Made by a program: the position numbers and the translations under genes
Origin: Lampris incognitus
Taxonomy: Eukaryota > Chordata > Actinopteri > Lampriformes > Lampridae
Assembly (NCBI RefSeq): GCF_029633865.1
Contig: NC_079224.1
Span: forward strand, 16,024,890-16,088,889
Direction: 5' to 3'
Length of the DNA: 64,000 nucleotides
Notes under the pieces: model-generated
What the model saw: the letters and a program-made list of their open reading frames with translations, nothing else
What the model was told of the DNA's origin: nothing
Database searches by the model: none
Shown here: positions 32,613 through 46,119 of the stretch, piece after piece
How the letters are laid out: each line of letters starts with the position of its first letter
Position numbering within the stretch: position 1 is the stretch's first letter

Positions 32613-32630
32613 ATCACGTCGGGGTCACCA
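32613..32630 (-). promoter_or_regulatory. Primer binding site complementary to tRNA-Trp
   Basis: The minus strand reads tggtgaccccgacgtgat, one base inside the 5' LTR. It is the complement of the 3' end of vertebrate tRNA-Trp plus CCA as recalled (18 of 18). Confidence 0.8.
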
Positions 32631-32631
32631 A

Positions 32632-32809
32632 TGTGGAGTTAGAAAACAACGAGACAGGAGACGTGAGAGTAGACGTAGTCGAGGTAGTTTACTAGCTCCA
32701 ACTTTACATGTCATATATTCGACAACGACACTGAACTCTCTGGACCGGAAGCGGAAGTGCATTCTCTCTTAGGTGAATGTCTCTAGTTATATAGATGTGG
32801 GTCACCACA
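32632..32809 (-). repeat. 5' LTR of the Ty3 element
   Basis: 178 bp, one visible mismatch with the 3' LTR. The element's promoter should lie here and drive transcription leftward. Confidence 0.9.
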
Positions 32810-33691
32810 ATATTTCATTTTACTCTGCTGTTATTTCGGCTCCTATTTTTCTCTGGGTCCGCTGGGAGCAGGTCAGCAGGTCTTTTCAGCATCGTCTGCT
32901 GCTGGCAGTCGTACTGGGGGACACCTCGGACAGCAGAGTGTCATATGTACGTGGCACCTGACTGAATAGTCGCTGTCACGCTTGCTGGGAATGTGTGAAT
33001 ACGTCACACCGTGCAGGATTCTGTACACTGACTGTACGAAAAGGGAAACGATTTAAGCCGTAATGCGTCTAGATGAAAACAAAAGTTAAAGAAATGTTAA
33101 TTAATAAAAATGCCATGTAAAGTGGGATGTTTAGAGGTTGTTTTTTTTTTTTTGTTTTGTTTTTTTTTAGATTTTTCATAAGCAGTCCAAATGACAGTTG
33201 TGCTTGACTGGTGGTTACTGATTACACACACTAAAGACGGAGACAGAAGTGGTCGAAGGGGGGGGGGCGAGAGCGACAGACAGACAGTCAGTCAGTCAGA
33301 CAGTCAGTCAGTTGGACAGACAGATCTGGGTTCCTGTCACCCTCTGGTTCAAGTCCAACAAGGACTACTCAGCCAGTTATGGGACCCGAACCTGTAACCT
33401 TCCAGTTACTGGCTTGCCTCTCTTGATGCTAAGTTACCTTTGCCCCACCTTTTAATTGTTATCATTATCATTATTTTCAAAATTGTAACTACGATTCAAG
33501 TTAATTACCACCTAGAATAAACCCTGTAATTGTCTGACATTTTCAAAAATGCAAATGTCCACCAGTACGATAGGAGCTGAGAGCTGTTGCTATTTAGATG
33601 CTATTTAGGTTTAAAACACTGCCATGTGGAAGTCTGCCATGCCCTTTCCTCTGTCCAGACAAATGCAATACATGCACACATGTACACACAC
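32810..33691. other. No gene; short repeats and a SINE scrap
   Basis: Contains T-runs near 33145, a GTCA-like repeat at 33283-33325, and at 33360-33455 a minus-strand fragment with aagccagtaactggaaggtt and a B-box-like sequence, typical of another tRNA-derived fish SINE. No coding potential was recognised. Confidence 0.5.
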
Positions 33692-34944
<1,253 letters not shown>

Positions 34945-35325
34945 GGGCGGCACGGTGGCCCAGTGGTTAGCGCTGTCGCCTCACAGCAAGAAGGTCCTGG
35001 GTTCGAACCCCGGGGTTGTCCAACCTTGGGGGGTCATCCCAGGTCGCCCTCTGTATGGAGTTTGCATGTTCTCCTCGTGTCCACGGTGGGTTTTCTCGGG
35101 GTGCTCCGGTTTCCCCCGCCATCAAAAGAAACGTGCATGTTAGGGTTGATACTCCTGCCTGTGCCCCTGAGCAAGGCAATGGGAGAAGAACTGGAGTCGG
35201 TCCCCGGGCTCAGCATCAAGGCGGCAGCCCACTGTGCCTAGCTACACAGATCACGGCTAGGGTGGGTTAATTTGCAGGAACTGACTTTCCCCAAGGGGAT
35301 TAATGAAGGGAACTTAAATTAAATT
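34945..35325 (+). mobile_element. tRNA-derived SINE, tail type A
   Basis: Begins gggcggcacggtggcccagt. The A-box (gtggttagcgc) and B-box (gggttcgaacc) are well preserved. The body has tttgcatgttctcctcgtgt. The tail reads catgttagggttgatactcc, then gggttaatttgcaggaactg and ggggattaatgaaggg. Confidence 0.88.
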
Positions 35326-36202
35326 TGCCACATAAAAAAAAAATACTGTGGTCATGTTCACCGAGAGACAGAAGTAATACTGCAAAATGACTTTCATGAG
35401 GAAAACCATCTCTGGGAGGGATACGAAGACATACAGTATGAGACAGGGGTGTGTGCTGATGAGCTGACTTTCTCAACGCATGTACCACGAGTAGCGGTAG
35501 CCATGGACTTCGCTATTAGATTATCCACACCCTCATTAAACGCAACTATTTTAGTCTGCTGCAGTGAGATTTTTTTCATTTAACGACTTCAAAGCAGGGA
35601 ACTTGGCTGTTTCGGGGATTTTATTCGTTCGGCGCCGATTGGTGTGTCTTTATTGGATCTCTTAACATGATTGAGTTACCCTAAACGCATTTCGAGACTC
35701 TCTCGATTAAAAGGCACCCTCCAAAACAACAGCATAGAAACGGGGCTTACCACTAAAGACAGATAGCAGGAAATTTGCTCTTTATAGGGCATGAGATGAG
35801 GGGCATCGCCCCAAATTCCATGTTTTATCCTGTACAGTAGGCTGACTTTTAACATCTTTTTTTCCTCTCCATTTACCAGGATAACTCATCCAGTTGAGTT
35901 TCAGGCCCCAAACGACCCACCCATTATCACCATTATCACCATTACCACCATTACCAGGGACAGAGAGAGAGATCATTCAAGACTGCCCTGCTTATATCAC
36001 AGCATTGCCCCTTCCCCATGTCATGTTAAAACCTTGTTGCTCGACAGTAATTATAGACAAACTGAGATCATCGACACCTTCACGTCTTGCACCACATGGT
36101 GTATTTAGAAACGAGGAGGAATGACTGATACTGACTCATGTCTGTGTTCTTCATTCTTTCTAAACTTCACTCGGTATTTTCATGTCAGAAATATTATTTT
36201 TT
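35326..36202. other. No gene recognised
   Basis: Includes a CACCATTATCAC-type short repeat at 35925-35955. Otherwise nothing was recognised. Confidence 0.45.
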
Positions 36203-36575
36203 GGGCGGCATGGTGGCACAGCGGTTAGCGCGGTCGCCTCACAGCAAGAAGGTCCTGGGTTCAAGCCCCGGGGTAGTCCAACCTTGGGGGTCATCCCAGG
36301 TCATCCTCTGTGTGGAGTTTGCATGTTCTCCCCGTGTCTGCATGGGTTTCCTCCGGGTGCTCCGGTTTCCTCCCACAGACCAAGGACATGTAGGTCAGGT
36401 GAATCGGCCGTACTAAATTGTCCCTAGGTGTGAATGTGTGTGTGTGTATGTCGGCTCTGTGATGGCCTAGCAGCCTGTCCAAGGTGTCTCCCAGCCTGCC
36501 ACTCGATGACTGCTGGGATAGGCACCAGCATCCCGCGACCCTGAGTAGGATAAGCGGTTTGGATGATGGAATGGA
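36203..36575 (+). mobile_element. tRNA-derived SINE, tail type B (L2-like)
   Basis: Same head and body as the type A copies. After the hairpin-like gtgctccggtttcctcccac the sequence changes to catgtaggtcaggtgaatcg, then a TG-rich stretch and the L2-like tail (tgctgggataggcaccagca, ccctgagtaggataagcggt). Confidence 0.88.
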
Positions 36576-37408
36576 ATGGAGATCATCGAGGCATGACCCG
36601 CATCAAACTCCAGAGCTCTTTCCTGTTTCTTCCCCCTTCCTCTTCTTCTTCTACATCTAACATGCAAGTGTCCTTTCGCCCAGGGGTTCATGGGGGGATA
36701 TTACATTCATTTGACATTTGTGACTACTCTAAAAGCATGATCTGTAACTGGCAACTCCGATGGATGTGAGGTGTAGAATGTCTTTGGCTCAGCCGTCCTG
36801 TCCTGCATCTCCCCTTCAGGATCACGGATTCCCAGCAGCTCAGAGGCACTGCAGCACCTAAAGCTGTCTGTGCAGGTGGGAGAGAGAGAGAAAGAGAGAG
36901 AGAGGTATGACTGGTCAGGACCACCACCCTGCAGTATAAAACGAGGACAGGGTGACTGATGTTACACTTTCATTGCATAAACCCCCAAAGGCCTGCAGAA
37001 AAGTCAACGCTAACCGCATCGGCCGACTTTGACATTGTGGTAAAACGTAGAGGAGAGGTCGCTCCAGCATTTATTTTTTTTTGCTTCTGTCTCTCTCCTC
37101 TCCCCCATGCGAGTGTTTGAGTGTGTAGCCACATAAGAATTTAACATGCACAGCAGATTGGTAGGCAACCTGGAAATCCCCCATGTGTGTACATGGGCAA
37201 GTGCTGTGCTGTGTCTCAGGGTTGTAGATGTCGTCGCTTTTATCCGTTCTAACATTTTTGTCTTTTTTTTGGAGACGTGAGGTGGTTGGTTTATTTCTCA
37301 CACACGTGGTGCAAATGAATTGAGGTATTCTGAATAAACCTATCTTTAACCCAAATGAAAGCTTCTCTATCTCTGCCTTTCCCTCACCTTGAGCTCACCC
37401 CAACAACC

Positions 37409-37470
<62 letters not shown>

Positions 37471-37479
37471 GCAAATCTA
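36576..37479. other. No gene; GA-rich and CA-rich simple repeats
   Basis: A GA-rich block at 36879-36904 and a CA microsatellite at 37412-37460. No coding potential recognised. Confidence 0.5.
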
Positions 37480-37750
37480 TACTTGTGAGGCCCCGTCATT
37501 GACTACGTTCATTTCCTAGCCCTTAACCTTAACCTTAACCTTAACCACACAAACTACATGCCTAACTAACCCTAACCCTTACCCTAACCTTAACCTAACC
37601 CTAATTCTAACCTTAACCCTGAAACCAAGTCCTAACCCTAAAATAGACCCTTTTCCTCGTGGGGCCCCATAAAATGGCCCCACAAGGTAGGTGGTTTCTG
37701 GTTTTTCTATCCTAATGGGGACCAAATGTCCCATTAGGATAGAAAAACAT
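37480..37750. repeat. Telomere-like CCTAA repeat with two hairpins
   Basis: CA repeats lead into tatacttgtgaggccccgtc, then degenerate ccttaa/ccctaa units from 37518 to 37645. A hairpin follows around tggggccccataaaatggcc, and then a perfect 18-bp inverted repeat (37702-37719 with 37730-37747, arm tttttctatcctaatggg). I recall the same order of parts from other fish genomes, so it is likely a dispersed repeat and not a chromosome end. Confidence 0.6.
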
Positions 37751-37950
37751 GGTACACCCACCCACACACACACACACCAAGAAGCTTGTAAAATTCACGG
37801 CCATGGATGATAAACGCTAACAAATTAATTATTCATTTATAAAAGGTCCCATGACACGACATTACAAGAAATAAACATTTCCAATTTGCTCAACATGTAT
37901 TAGCAGTGTGTGGTTTTTCTGTGTGTGTGCACACTTGCGAGCATGTGTTG

Positions 37951-37985
<35 letters not shown>

Positions 37986-38675
37986 TGTGTAGGTGAGTGC
38001 AATGATCGGTTGCCCCGTCCCAGAGTGAGAGGATATGTAAGGTGGATCAGTGCATGATCCACGTTGAATTTAAATGGCCGTGGGCCACCAGGCCCATCGT
38101 CCACTCATTCATTAAGAGTTTTATTAAGCCAATGAAAAGGGCCCGGAGTCACAGAATCTAATTAATTCGTTAGTTATTACCTCCATGAAAACCTGCCAAG
38201 ATCCTCAGTCTTTACCTCTGCACCTGTGCAAATGCAGGTCAGGGCTGTAGTCGGCCTACTAAAACCGGGTGGGTCTCTTTTTTTTGCCCAAGAAGTGGAT
38301 TTTTTTTACTCGATGCTCAGGATACCTCATGCAAGGTGACTTATTATGGCTACAAATACAATACTCTTTATTGTACACTAAAACTTGCAATTTGGACTTA
38401 GAGACTATGATCTTGTTTGGTTCTTATGTACCTGCTGCTCCATTTCATTTTACATACTTTAACTGGACTTTTTTGAGCTTTAGTTTTGTTTTGTTTTTTG
38501 GTGTAGGCTGAAAGACCCACCCAACCCCTCTCCCTCTAAGCAACACTCACGAGATAAAATCCAGACATTATCGGTGCAATATCCCGTGCAATATTTTTAT
38601 ACTTCTCAGTGCAATATTCTACCTATTAGGAATTATTATTAGACATTATATTAACATTGTTATAGTAGCAGTTGT

Positions 38676-38706
<31 letters not shown>

Positions 38707-38990
38707 GCCTGTAACACTTGCATCCATGGTGTCTTGCTGTGCTCATTACAATACAAACCTTGAACCTTGAACCTGGCTGGACTGAGAACATCATCATCTC
38801 CTATGATGTGACTAAACATACAAGGTAGACTTCTCATGAGCAGTTCCCACTGTTGGAACGAGGAGAGGAACATTGCGTGGACAAAACGTCTAAGTGGAGA
38901 GGTAGGCCTTGAGCTTCTCTGGGGTAGTTTATCGGGGGTATAGGTCACATGGATAACGCTTACAAGTTGGGCTTTTGATAGGACCTGCAC
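37751..38990. other. No gene; upstream of vimentin-type gene
   Basis: Contains a TG repeat at about 37950-37990 and a CA repeat at about 38680-38706. The last 300 bp probably belong to the promoter region of the gene downstream. Confidence 0.5.
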
Positions 38991-38997
38991 TGAGTCA
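38991..38997 (+). promoter_or_regulatory. AP-1 site (TGAGTCA)
   Basis: A consensus TPA-response element 41 bp before the TATA box. Vimentin promoters in mammals use AP-1 sites, so this is a plausible regulatory element. Binding is inferred. Confidence 0.55.
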
Positions 38998-39037
38998 CTC
39001 AAAAGTTTTTGTGAACTCATTTGCATAAGGAGGGGAC

Positions 39038-39043
39038 TATAAA
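39038..39043 (+). promoter_or_regulatory. vim: TATA box of vimentin-type gene
   Basis: TATAAA in ggggactataaaggggtg, 98 bp before the ATG. Transcription would begin near 39068, leaving a 5' UTR of about 70 bp that ends in aaccgaaaag before the start codon. Confidence 0.7.
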
Positions 39044-39140
39044 GGGGTGCTGTTTGACGGTCGGAGCTCGTAGGCGCTGCAGGGACAACCGTCAGTCTAA
39101 CCCGCCGTGCAGAAAGCGACCACGCCGGCCAACCGAAAAG

Positions 39141-42100
39141 ATGTCTTACACCACGGTTCCTCAGTCTTCATACAAAAAGTGGTTCGGCGGCGACAGGCCG
39201 GCCAGGCTGTCCTTCTCGAGCCGGCAGTACCCCGGCACGGTGCGCTCCTCCCGCGTGTCCTTCTCCACGTCCTCCTCCGCCGCCCCCGTCGTGCAGTCCT
39301 CCGCCAGGAGCCACCGGCTCCGCAGCAGCGCCTCCGCGAGGCGAGGACCCGCCGCGGAGAACCTGGACTTCTCCTTGTCCGAAGCCATCAACAGCGAGTT
39401 CAAAACCAACCGCACCAACGAAAAGGCGCAGATGCAGTCCCTCAACGACCGCTTCGCCTGCTACATCGACAAGGTGCGCTTCGTGGAGCAGCAGAACAAG
39501 ATCCTGCAGGCGGAGCTGGAGCAGCTGCGGGGCAAAGGGGGCACGTCCCGCGTCGGGGACCTCTACGAGGAGGAGATGCGCGACCTGAGGCGCCAGGTGG
39601 ACCAGCTCACCAACGACAGAGCCCGGGTGGAGATCCACCGGGACAACCTCGCCGACGACACCGAGAGGCTGAGGGAGAAGTAGGGGGATAAAGCTCTTTA
39701 CAGTAGCGCCGCGGTGGTCTCCCCCCCCCCCCCGTCACTTTTATGTACACGATAGGAGACGAGAGCGAAAGTCAGACCGACATCGGTACTCGCGTTTAAC
39801 TTTTCGTGACTCAAAACCTTTCAGATAATGTAAGATATAATTAAGTTTTCAGCGACTTTTTTTAAAATTTGTTAATGACTAATATAGTGGTTTTTTTATT
39901 CCTTTATTCGCGCTGTCTCAAGAACTGCGAGGGAGTGGTGTCGTCCTTATTAATAGTCATGAGATTACCTTTGAGTGATAAGTATAAGTAAGGGGTGGGC
40001 GGGGTTTCAAACTTTGACGATTTGATCTGATTGGCTGTATGGGAATTAATGTCTGATGACATCACGAGAATCCGGAAAAAAAAAGATCAACTGGCAGAAG
40101 CTGGACCAGGAGGAGCTGTATTTAAAAGACCCCCCCCCCCACCAGAATTGTACCTCTCATAATTATGTTTTTCTTGTAGAAAGAAATCATAAAAGGCACG
40201 ATGGGTAAAGAAATATGTGATGTCCGATGACATTAGTGTTTCAATTTTGGTGCGAGTTTAAACAGTTTTCCAGGTGTGCATTACCACCGTTAGCGCAATG
40301 TCTTTTTTGGTCTACTGAAGTTTGTGGCTGATTGAAAAGTGTATTTTTCTCCCGATGAGCGAGCCTACACGAGTTGAGAAGATGAGAGATATAGACGGCT
40401 AGAGCATAGCCCGAGAGGTGCAGAGGATAGGCCATGCTCGCACCTAAGAGGGAGTGGGAACAATATCATGTGTTTTTATTTTTCATTGCAGGTTGCAGGA
40501 GGAGATAGCCCTGCGGGAGGAAGCTGAGGCACACATGCAGAGCTTCAAACAGGTAGGGTAACTTTTCACATGCATTACGTCGCAAGAACACACAAGCTTT
40601 GTATGTACCTAGGGCGGCACGGTGGCCCAGTGGTTAGCGCTGGGCCACCGTTTGAACCCGGGGGTTGTCCAACCTTGGGGGTCATCCCAGGTCGTTCTCT
40701 GTGTGGCGTTTGCATGTTCTCCCCGTGTCTGTGGTGGGGTTTCTCTGGGTGCTCCAGTTACTCCCATCATCAAAAAGACCTGCATGTTAGGGTTAATACT
40801 CCTGTCTGTGCCTCTGACCGAGGCAATGGAAAGAAGAACTGGAGTTGGTCCCCAGGCGCTGCTCCTAGCTACACAGCTAGGATGGGTTAAATGCAGAGAG
40901 GAATTTCCCTATGGGGGTCAATATAGTATACAAAAAAAAAACAAAAAACAAACCTGTAACACTAACCCATCCACTTGTCATGTCTTTGAACTACTGGATA
41001 GGGTCACTCAGAGTATGAGGAAGACATGATGCATTGGGCAAAGCCGGACAGGGTTTCTGGGTTCATAACTGTTGAACAGAAAGGAAATACTTAGTGCCCA
41101 GCATCTGAAGACTGTGAAGACTGTTGGTTCTAGACAGCACCCAGCTGTGCCTGTGTGTACAGTACACCCAACCCTCCCATCATAAAACCTTTTCAACCCT
41201 TAAACTACCAACCCCCAAACTACTGAAAACCATATTGTGTCCCAAGTTAACTCATCTGCCTAAATAACAAGTTCGAAAACAGATCTTCACACGGAGTTAT
41301 TTGTGTGAGGAACATTTTAAAGGACACAAATCTGATCTGAACTAATGTCCTTACTCGTCTTGTTTTACCAACGTTTTGGTCATGGGCTGGGAAGAGGGAA
41401 ATGCACTGCTCTGATTGAATGTCAGGAGAAACCAGCCATGACACTGCACAGCATTTGAGCAGAACTGGTCCTACCCTGGCTGCTGAGTTAAATCAGGCCT
41501 TCAATGAGAGGAGATCTCTTTCAGTCCAAATGACTGAGCTGGACACAAACACAGAGTTGGAACCAATGTGGTTATCAGAGCGAGAAGAGAAGACACCATG
41601 TGACCTGGCAGTCTCAGTCTGGAGGCGCTTGATATTTATAATCTAACCGGTTCTGGTTCTGCCACTGCTTATCTCCGGATGTTATTATGAATTTTGGAGC
41701 CAATTCAGGTTTTTAGATGCAAACAAAGGAAAGATTTGTCCAAGGTTTAAAAAGGTTGTCCATGTATTAGAGACGAAAAAGTGTTGCGACGTCAAATTTA
41801 GATGGACAGTTGCATTTGGGCTTTTGCATAGCTGCAAAAATACACAACTGTGGCTAAATTCCTCTTTCTAGTGACTATGCACTTTTAAGGGAGTGAACTG
41901 AGATGATCAATAGATGGTGCAGATCCGTGACCTTGAATAGATCTATTAGGTAGGTAGTCCCCGTGGCCTGCTACAATGGCATATAGTAAGCAGGACAATC
42001 CCAGTGGTCTGGCTCTCACTCCGAGGCATGCAGTCACTCTCCAAGCCTCAGGCCAGTATGGGAAAATCTAGTGAATAGTGGACATTGTCTTTGGTATTAG

Positions 42101-45100
42101 GACGAGGCAAAGCAGCTTCCTGATACCTCAATAATCAGCTAGCCATTCCCCCTGACAAAGCACGTTGTTTTGGTGCCAGGGTATCTCTGGGTTTGAGAGA
42201 GAGAGAGAAAGATAATTAAAGCTAGTTTGAAATCAAGTGACGCTGTGTGGCGTAGTTTGACAAACCTTAATCTGTTGATTCGGTAATGCTGTGAGTCACT
42301 GCGACCTTAAAGATGCCGCATGGTGTAGGACATATTGAAAAATCACAGGAGAATACAGAGTCCTCTGTCATGAACATCTGCAATGACACCTCTTACTTAC
42401 GACTCTACAGTTGATGTATGTTGGATACATGCCATTGTGACCCTGCTTGCACGGCCCTTGCAAGTGCAAAGTGTGTGCATGTGCATATGTGTGCGTGTGT
42501 GTATTTGACCCACACGACCTGCATGTGCACACGCATCAATGTACATCTGTCTGTGTGTGAGCAAGCAAATAAATGATGCACACGCGTCACTTTCAAAAGT
42601 GGCCCCACTCAGAATTGTTGTCTCGGCATAGGACGTGGACAACGCCGCCCTTGCCAGACTGGACCTGGAGAGGAAGGTTGAGTCCCTCCAGGAAGAAATC
42701 AACTTCCTCAAGAAGCTGCATGAAGAGGTAGGCGGTCATGCTGTAAAAGCTTTAAAGTCAGTGTGATCCATATCTAGTGCACTGCATATTGAATTAAATG
42801 CACCTACAGCACATTACCCTGCTCTGAGTGATTGATCAGTTCTGATAGTCTCAGATAAACAGAAAAGGTCATTGCATTGACTTTCCGTGACTTGGCAGTG
42901 ACAAGGTAAATATTCCTACAACGACTATGCTGTCCTTTGTTCTCAACCCCTCACAACTGACTTCTGATTTGATGGAGGGGGAAAAAAATCTTTGGTAAAT
43001 ACTAATAAGTTTCAATCTACCCCACCACACCACTTCTCTACTGCCTTGCAGGAGATGTTGGAAATGCAGAACCAGGTCCAGGAGCAGCATGTGCAGGTGG
43101 ATCTGGATGCGGCTAAACCCGACCTGACAGCTGCTCTGAGGGACGTCCGTCTGCAGTACGAAACCCTGGCTACCAAGAACATTCAGGAGTCCGAGGAATG
43201 GTACAAGTCCAAGGTAAAAATCCCCAGGAAAGCTGGTTATTAATAGAACAATGAGTGGACAGCATAATTGGTTATTTTTGAATACTCTGTGAATTGGAAT
43301 GTTATTTTTTCCCCCCCAGAAAAACCATTAAGCCATCTGCCCACAGACAGCACAGCAGTGTTAGCGTAGTAGTTTGGAATCATTCTTTTGCTTTGACCTT
43401 TGAACACGGGCAGAGCTCGCATTGCAAAGTGGTGCATTAACACCCTAATCTCCCCTACTGCGGTGTTTCGGCTCAGTGGGACACAATTCTCAATCTTTAT
43501 CTTAGCCAGTCTTTCGCAGTTTACATGCATTTCACTAAACCTAGTTCATTACCTCTTGGATTTAATCTTTGACTTAGTATCATTTACTGAAGGCCTGGTC
43601 TCGGTCTCTATGTCTCTCTCGCGGTCTATCTCTCTCGCTGTCCGTCCATGTCTCGCATATTCTTTCTCTTTTCTGCACTGTATTTGACAGTATGCTGACC
43701 TCACCGAGGCCGCTGCCCGAAATAATGAGGCTTTGAGAGTAGCTAAACAGGAAGCCACTGACTACAGGCGTCAGGTTCAGGCACTCACTTGTGAAGTGGA
43801 CACCCTCAAAGGAAGTGTGAGTATAATGCATTGTTGGTTACTAATGCAAGTTTGACAGTTTTCATCACCTATACAAACTGGAGTGAAGCAAGCGGATCAG
43901 AAAGAAAAACTAATAAGCTTCAAGCCATATTTAAAAGATATGAAAAAAATTAATTAAAGTTACAATGATTTTAGCTGTCGTCTTACATTGCCCCAAAAAA
44001 AGGAGAAATCTAGGTGAGAAATTTCTGTTCATCTATTGTAAAATATGGGTTACCAAGCAATCAGCTCCACACTTTTCCAATTTTAGACACAAATTCATTT
44101 GCGTAACCATTCACTAAGTGCCACTTTGCACCTTCTTGGCTGCGTTCCCAGAATGAGTCCTGGGAACGTCAGATGAGGGAGATGGAGGAGAACTTCTCCA
44201 TGGAGACATCCAATTACCAGGACACAATAGCCAGTATGGAGGAGGACATCCGCAACATGAAGGACGAGATGGCCCGTCACCTCCGGGAGTATCAGGACCT
44301 CCTTAATGTCAAGATGGCCTTGGACATAGAGATTGCTACGTACAGGAAGCTTCTGGAAGGAGAGGAGAGCAGGTCAGATGACATTGCAAGTTTCAATTTG
44401 GGGGGACATAGATGATCTTATCATGTTTCTTCCTGAAATCTTATAGTTTCATAAAAGTCAACTTAAGGGATGTTGGAAATACAGTCTCTTTTTTCAACTG
44501 ACAGCCAGGCATTTTTAACATAAAACATGGGGTCTTAATGAAAAATTGGTTTCATTGACTTATTTGGCACAGGTACTAACTATAATGTAACATGAAAGGT
44601 TACAGTTCAAGGAACAACAATAAAGATCACCAGGATTTCACGTTAAAGACCATTTGCAACAGCAACAATAAAACAAGCGTTCTATGTCAATAATTATCTC
44701 GCCTGTTGATGGTATTAATAATGCTTAATGTATTAAGTTCAAGGAATATGCAGAATAAAATTCATGTCCTTATTAATTTCCAGAATCTCATCTCCAATGC
44801 CAAACTTCTCATCTCTAAACCTGAGAGGTAAGATGCACTTTCTTGATGCTGTTTTTTTAGAGTGCTTGTGCTCACATAAGCTACATACACACTTGTATCA
44901 GAACACGGTTGTGCATAAATGCGTTAAGTTCACACACTTCTCAGTTATAAGGGAACATGACAACTGCAAGAAGGTCCTGGGTTTGAGCCCCGGGGTAGTC
45001 CGACCTTGGGGGTTGTCCCGGGTCATTCTTTGTGTGGAGTTTGCATGTTCTCCCTGTGTCTGCGTGGGTTTCCTCCCGGTGCTCTGGTTTCCTCCCACAG

Positions 45101-45764
45101 TCCAAAGACATGTAGGTCAGGTGAATCTGCCATACTAAATTGTCCCTAGGTGTGAATGTGTCTGTCCTGTGATGGTCTGATGACCTGTCCAGGGTGTCTT
45201 CCCGCCTGCTGCCCAATGACTGCTGGGATAGGCTCCAACATCCCATGACCCTGAGAGCAGGATAAGTGGTTTGGATAATGGATGTATGGATGACAACTGT
45301 AATTTGCAACCTGAAAGATACTGGTACCGACTATTGAATTACAGTGTGGATGAGGTTATTCTGCATCGCATGTACCACATCCCGACTAGGTCAGGGAAGT
45401 AGCTTGACTTCAGTTACCTGTTTATATGCACAAGTTCCTGAATTTGGTACTGACGATGTGTATGTGGACACAGGCGGTCATGTGGTCAGTGAATAGCAAC
45501 ACAAATATTATGTCCTCTCACTTCTGACCATAGAAACCATGATTGACTCCAGACCTCAAATTGATTCCACAACAACCAAGAAGGTTCTCATCAAGACCAT
45601 AGAGACTGTGGACGGTGAGGTAGGATCAATTTGAAGTGGTTTTCAGTCTCTCCAGTGATTATGTTCCTGTCATTTTAAGGACTGCTCATCACTAAACCTC
45701 CTGCTCTTGCATAATTTTCTAGGTGATCAACGAATCGACCCAGGACAACGAGGAGATGGAGTAA
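39141..45764 (+). CDS. vim: Vimentin-type intermediate filament protein, nine exons
   Basis: Exons: 39141-39679, 40492-40552, 42632-42727, 43052-43213, 43691-43816, 44152-44372, 44784-44827, 45534-45619, 45723-45764. After exon 1 the sizes are 61, 96, 162, 126, 221, 44, 86 and 42 bp, the classical type III intermediate filament pattern. The product is about 458 residues. The head is Ser/Arg-rich ([11 protein letters not shown], residues 9-19). Coil 1A holds LNDRF...[13 protein letters not shown] (101-120). The rod ends with [17 protein letters not shown]. The tail is [14 protein letters not shown] and [17 protein letters not shown], closer to vimentin than to desmin. Type III proteins form cytoplasmic filaments in mesenchymal cells, glia and lens. 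An extra Cys sits at residue 107 besides the usual one in TCEVD of coil 2. Fish carry vimentin-related paralogues, so one-to-one orthology is not certain. Confidence 0.93.
40612..40935 (+). mobile_element. SINE, tail type A, in vimentin intron 2
   Basis: Starts gggcggcacggtggcccagt. About 30 bp between the A-box and B-box are deleted or rearranged (gcgctgggccaccgtttgaa). The body and tail A are normal. It ends near a run of A after atatagtatac. Confidence 0.85.
40936..42631 (+). other. Rest of vimentin intron 2
   Basis: No element recognised apart from short TG-rich stretches near 42465-42500. It ends in the acceptor ctcggcatag. Confidence 0.6.
44965..45293 (+). mobile_element. SINE, tail type B, 5'-truncated, in vimentin intron 7
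   Basis: Begins at tgcaagaaggtcctgggttt, so the A-box half of the tRNA-like head is missing. The body and L2-like tail (tgctgggataggctccaaca, ggataagtggtttggataat) are complete. Confidence 0.82.
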
Positions 45765-46113
45765 TGTCTTTGTCCTAGATGTCGAATGACCAGCTATAGC
45801 AATATGGAAAAATGCATTTCCCATGGGCTAACAGCAAGCAAACAAGCAAGCCGCGAAACATAAAAAAGCAAAGTGCTTCTGAAAGTGCCTTTCTATGTGA
45901 CGATACAGTTAGTTTGTTACTTGAGACAAAATGTATCTTGGTTTATTTTCTAGTTGAAACATTTATTTCTTGTCACATTTGTTTAGAAAGAAAGTGATCA
46001 AAGCAATAGAAATACATATTGAGGTCTGTGAAAGCATTTCTTTGTAAAGTTAATCAGTGTGCACACTCCAGAAACCAATGCCCCTTAAGTTGTCGCCACC
46101 GCATAGAAGCAGC

Positions 46114-46119
46114 AATAAA
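46114..46119 (+). promoter_or_regulatory. vim: Candidate poly(A) signal of vimentin-type gene
   Basis: AATAAA about 350 bp after the stop codon, in gcagcaataaaaagtttgg. A 3' UTR of this size is common for vimentin. Confidence 0.5.

Larger units (their letters stand above)
28415..32809 (-). mobile_element. Complete Ty3 LTR retrotransposon
   Basis: Two 178-bp LTRs (28415-28592 and 32632-32809) begin TGTGGAG and end CACCACA. They differ by eye at one base. The flanks are atat on both sides (28411-28414 and 32810-32813). Between them lie a primer binding site, gag and pol on the minus strand, all open. Near-identical LTRs, intact frames and a preserved target duplication indicate a recent insertion that may still be competent. 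No envelope-like gene was seen. Confidence 0.93.

Noticed and set aside
34945-35020. tRNA genes at the SINE heads
   Set aside because: A-box and B-box are present, but each is followed by a SINE body and repeated many times; these are tRNA-derived SINE promoters.
37518-37645. A chromosome end
   Set aside because: The ccctaa-like units are degenerate, short and followed by hairpins and unique DNA containing a gene.
39107-39691. 194-codon plus-strand frame overlapping vimentin exon 1
   Set aside because: It is a shifted frame of the GC-rich first exon; the vimentin frame explains the sequence with correct splice sites.
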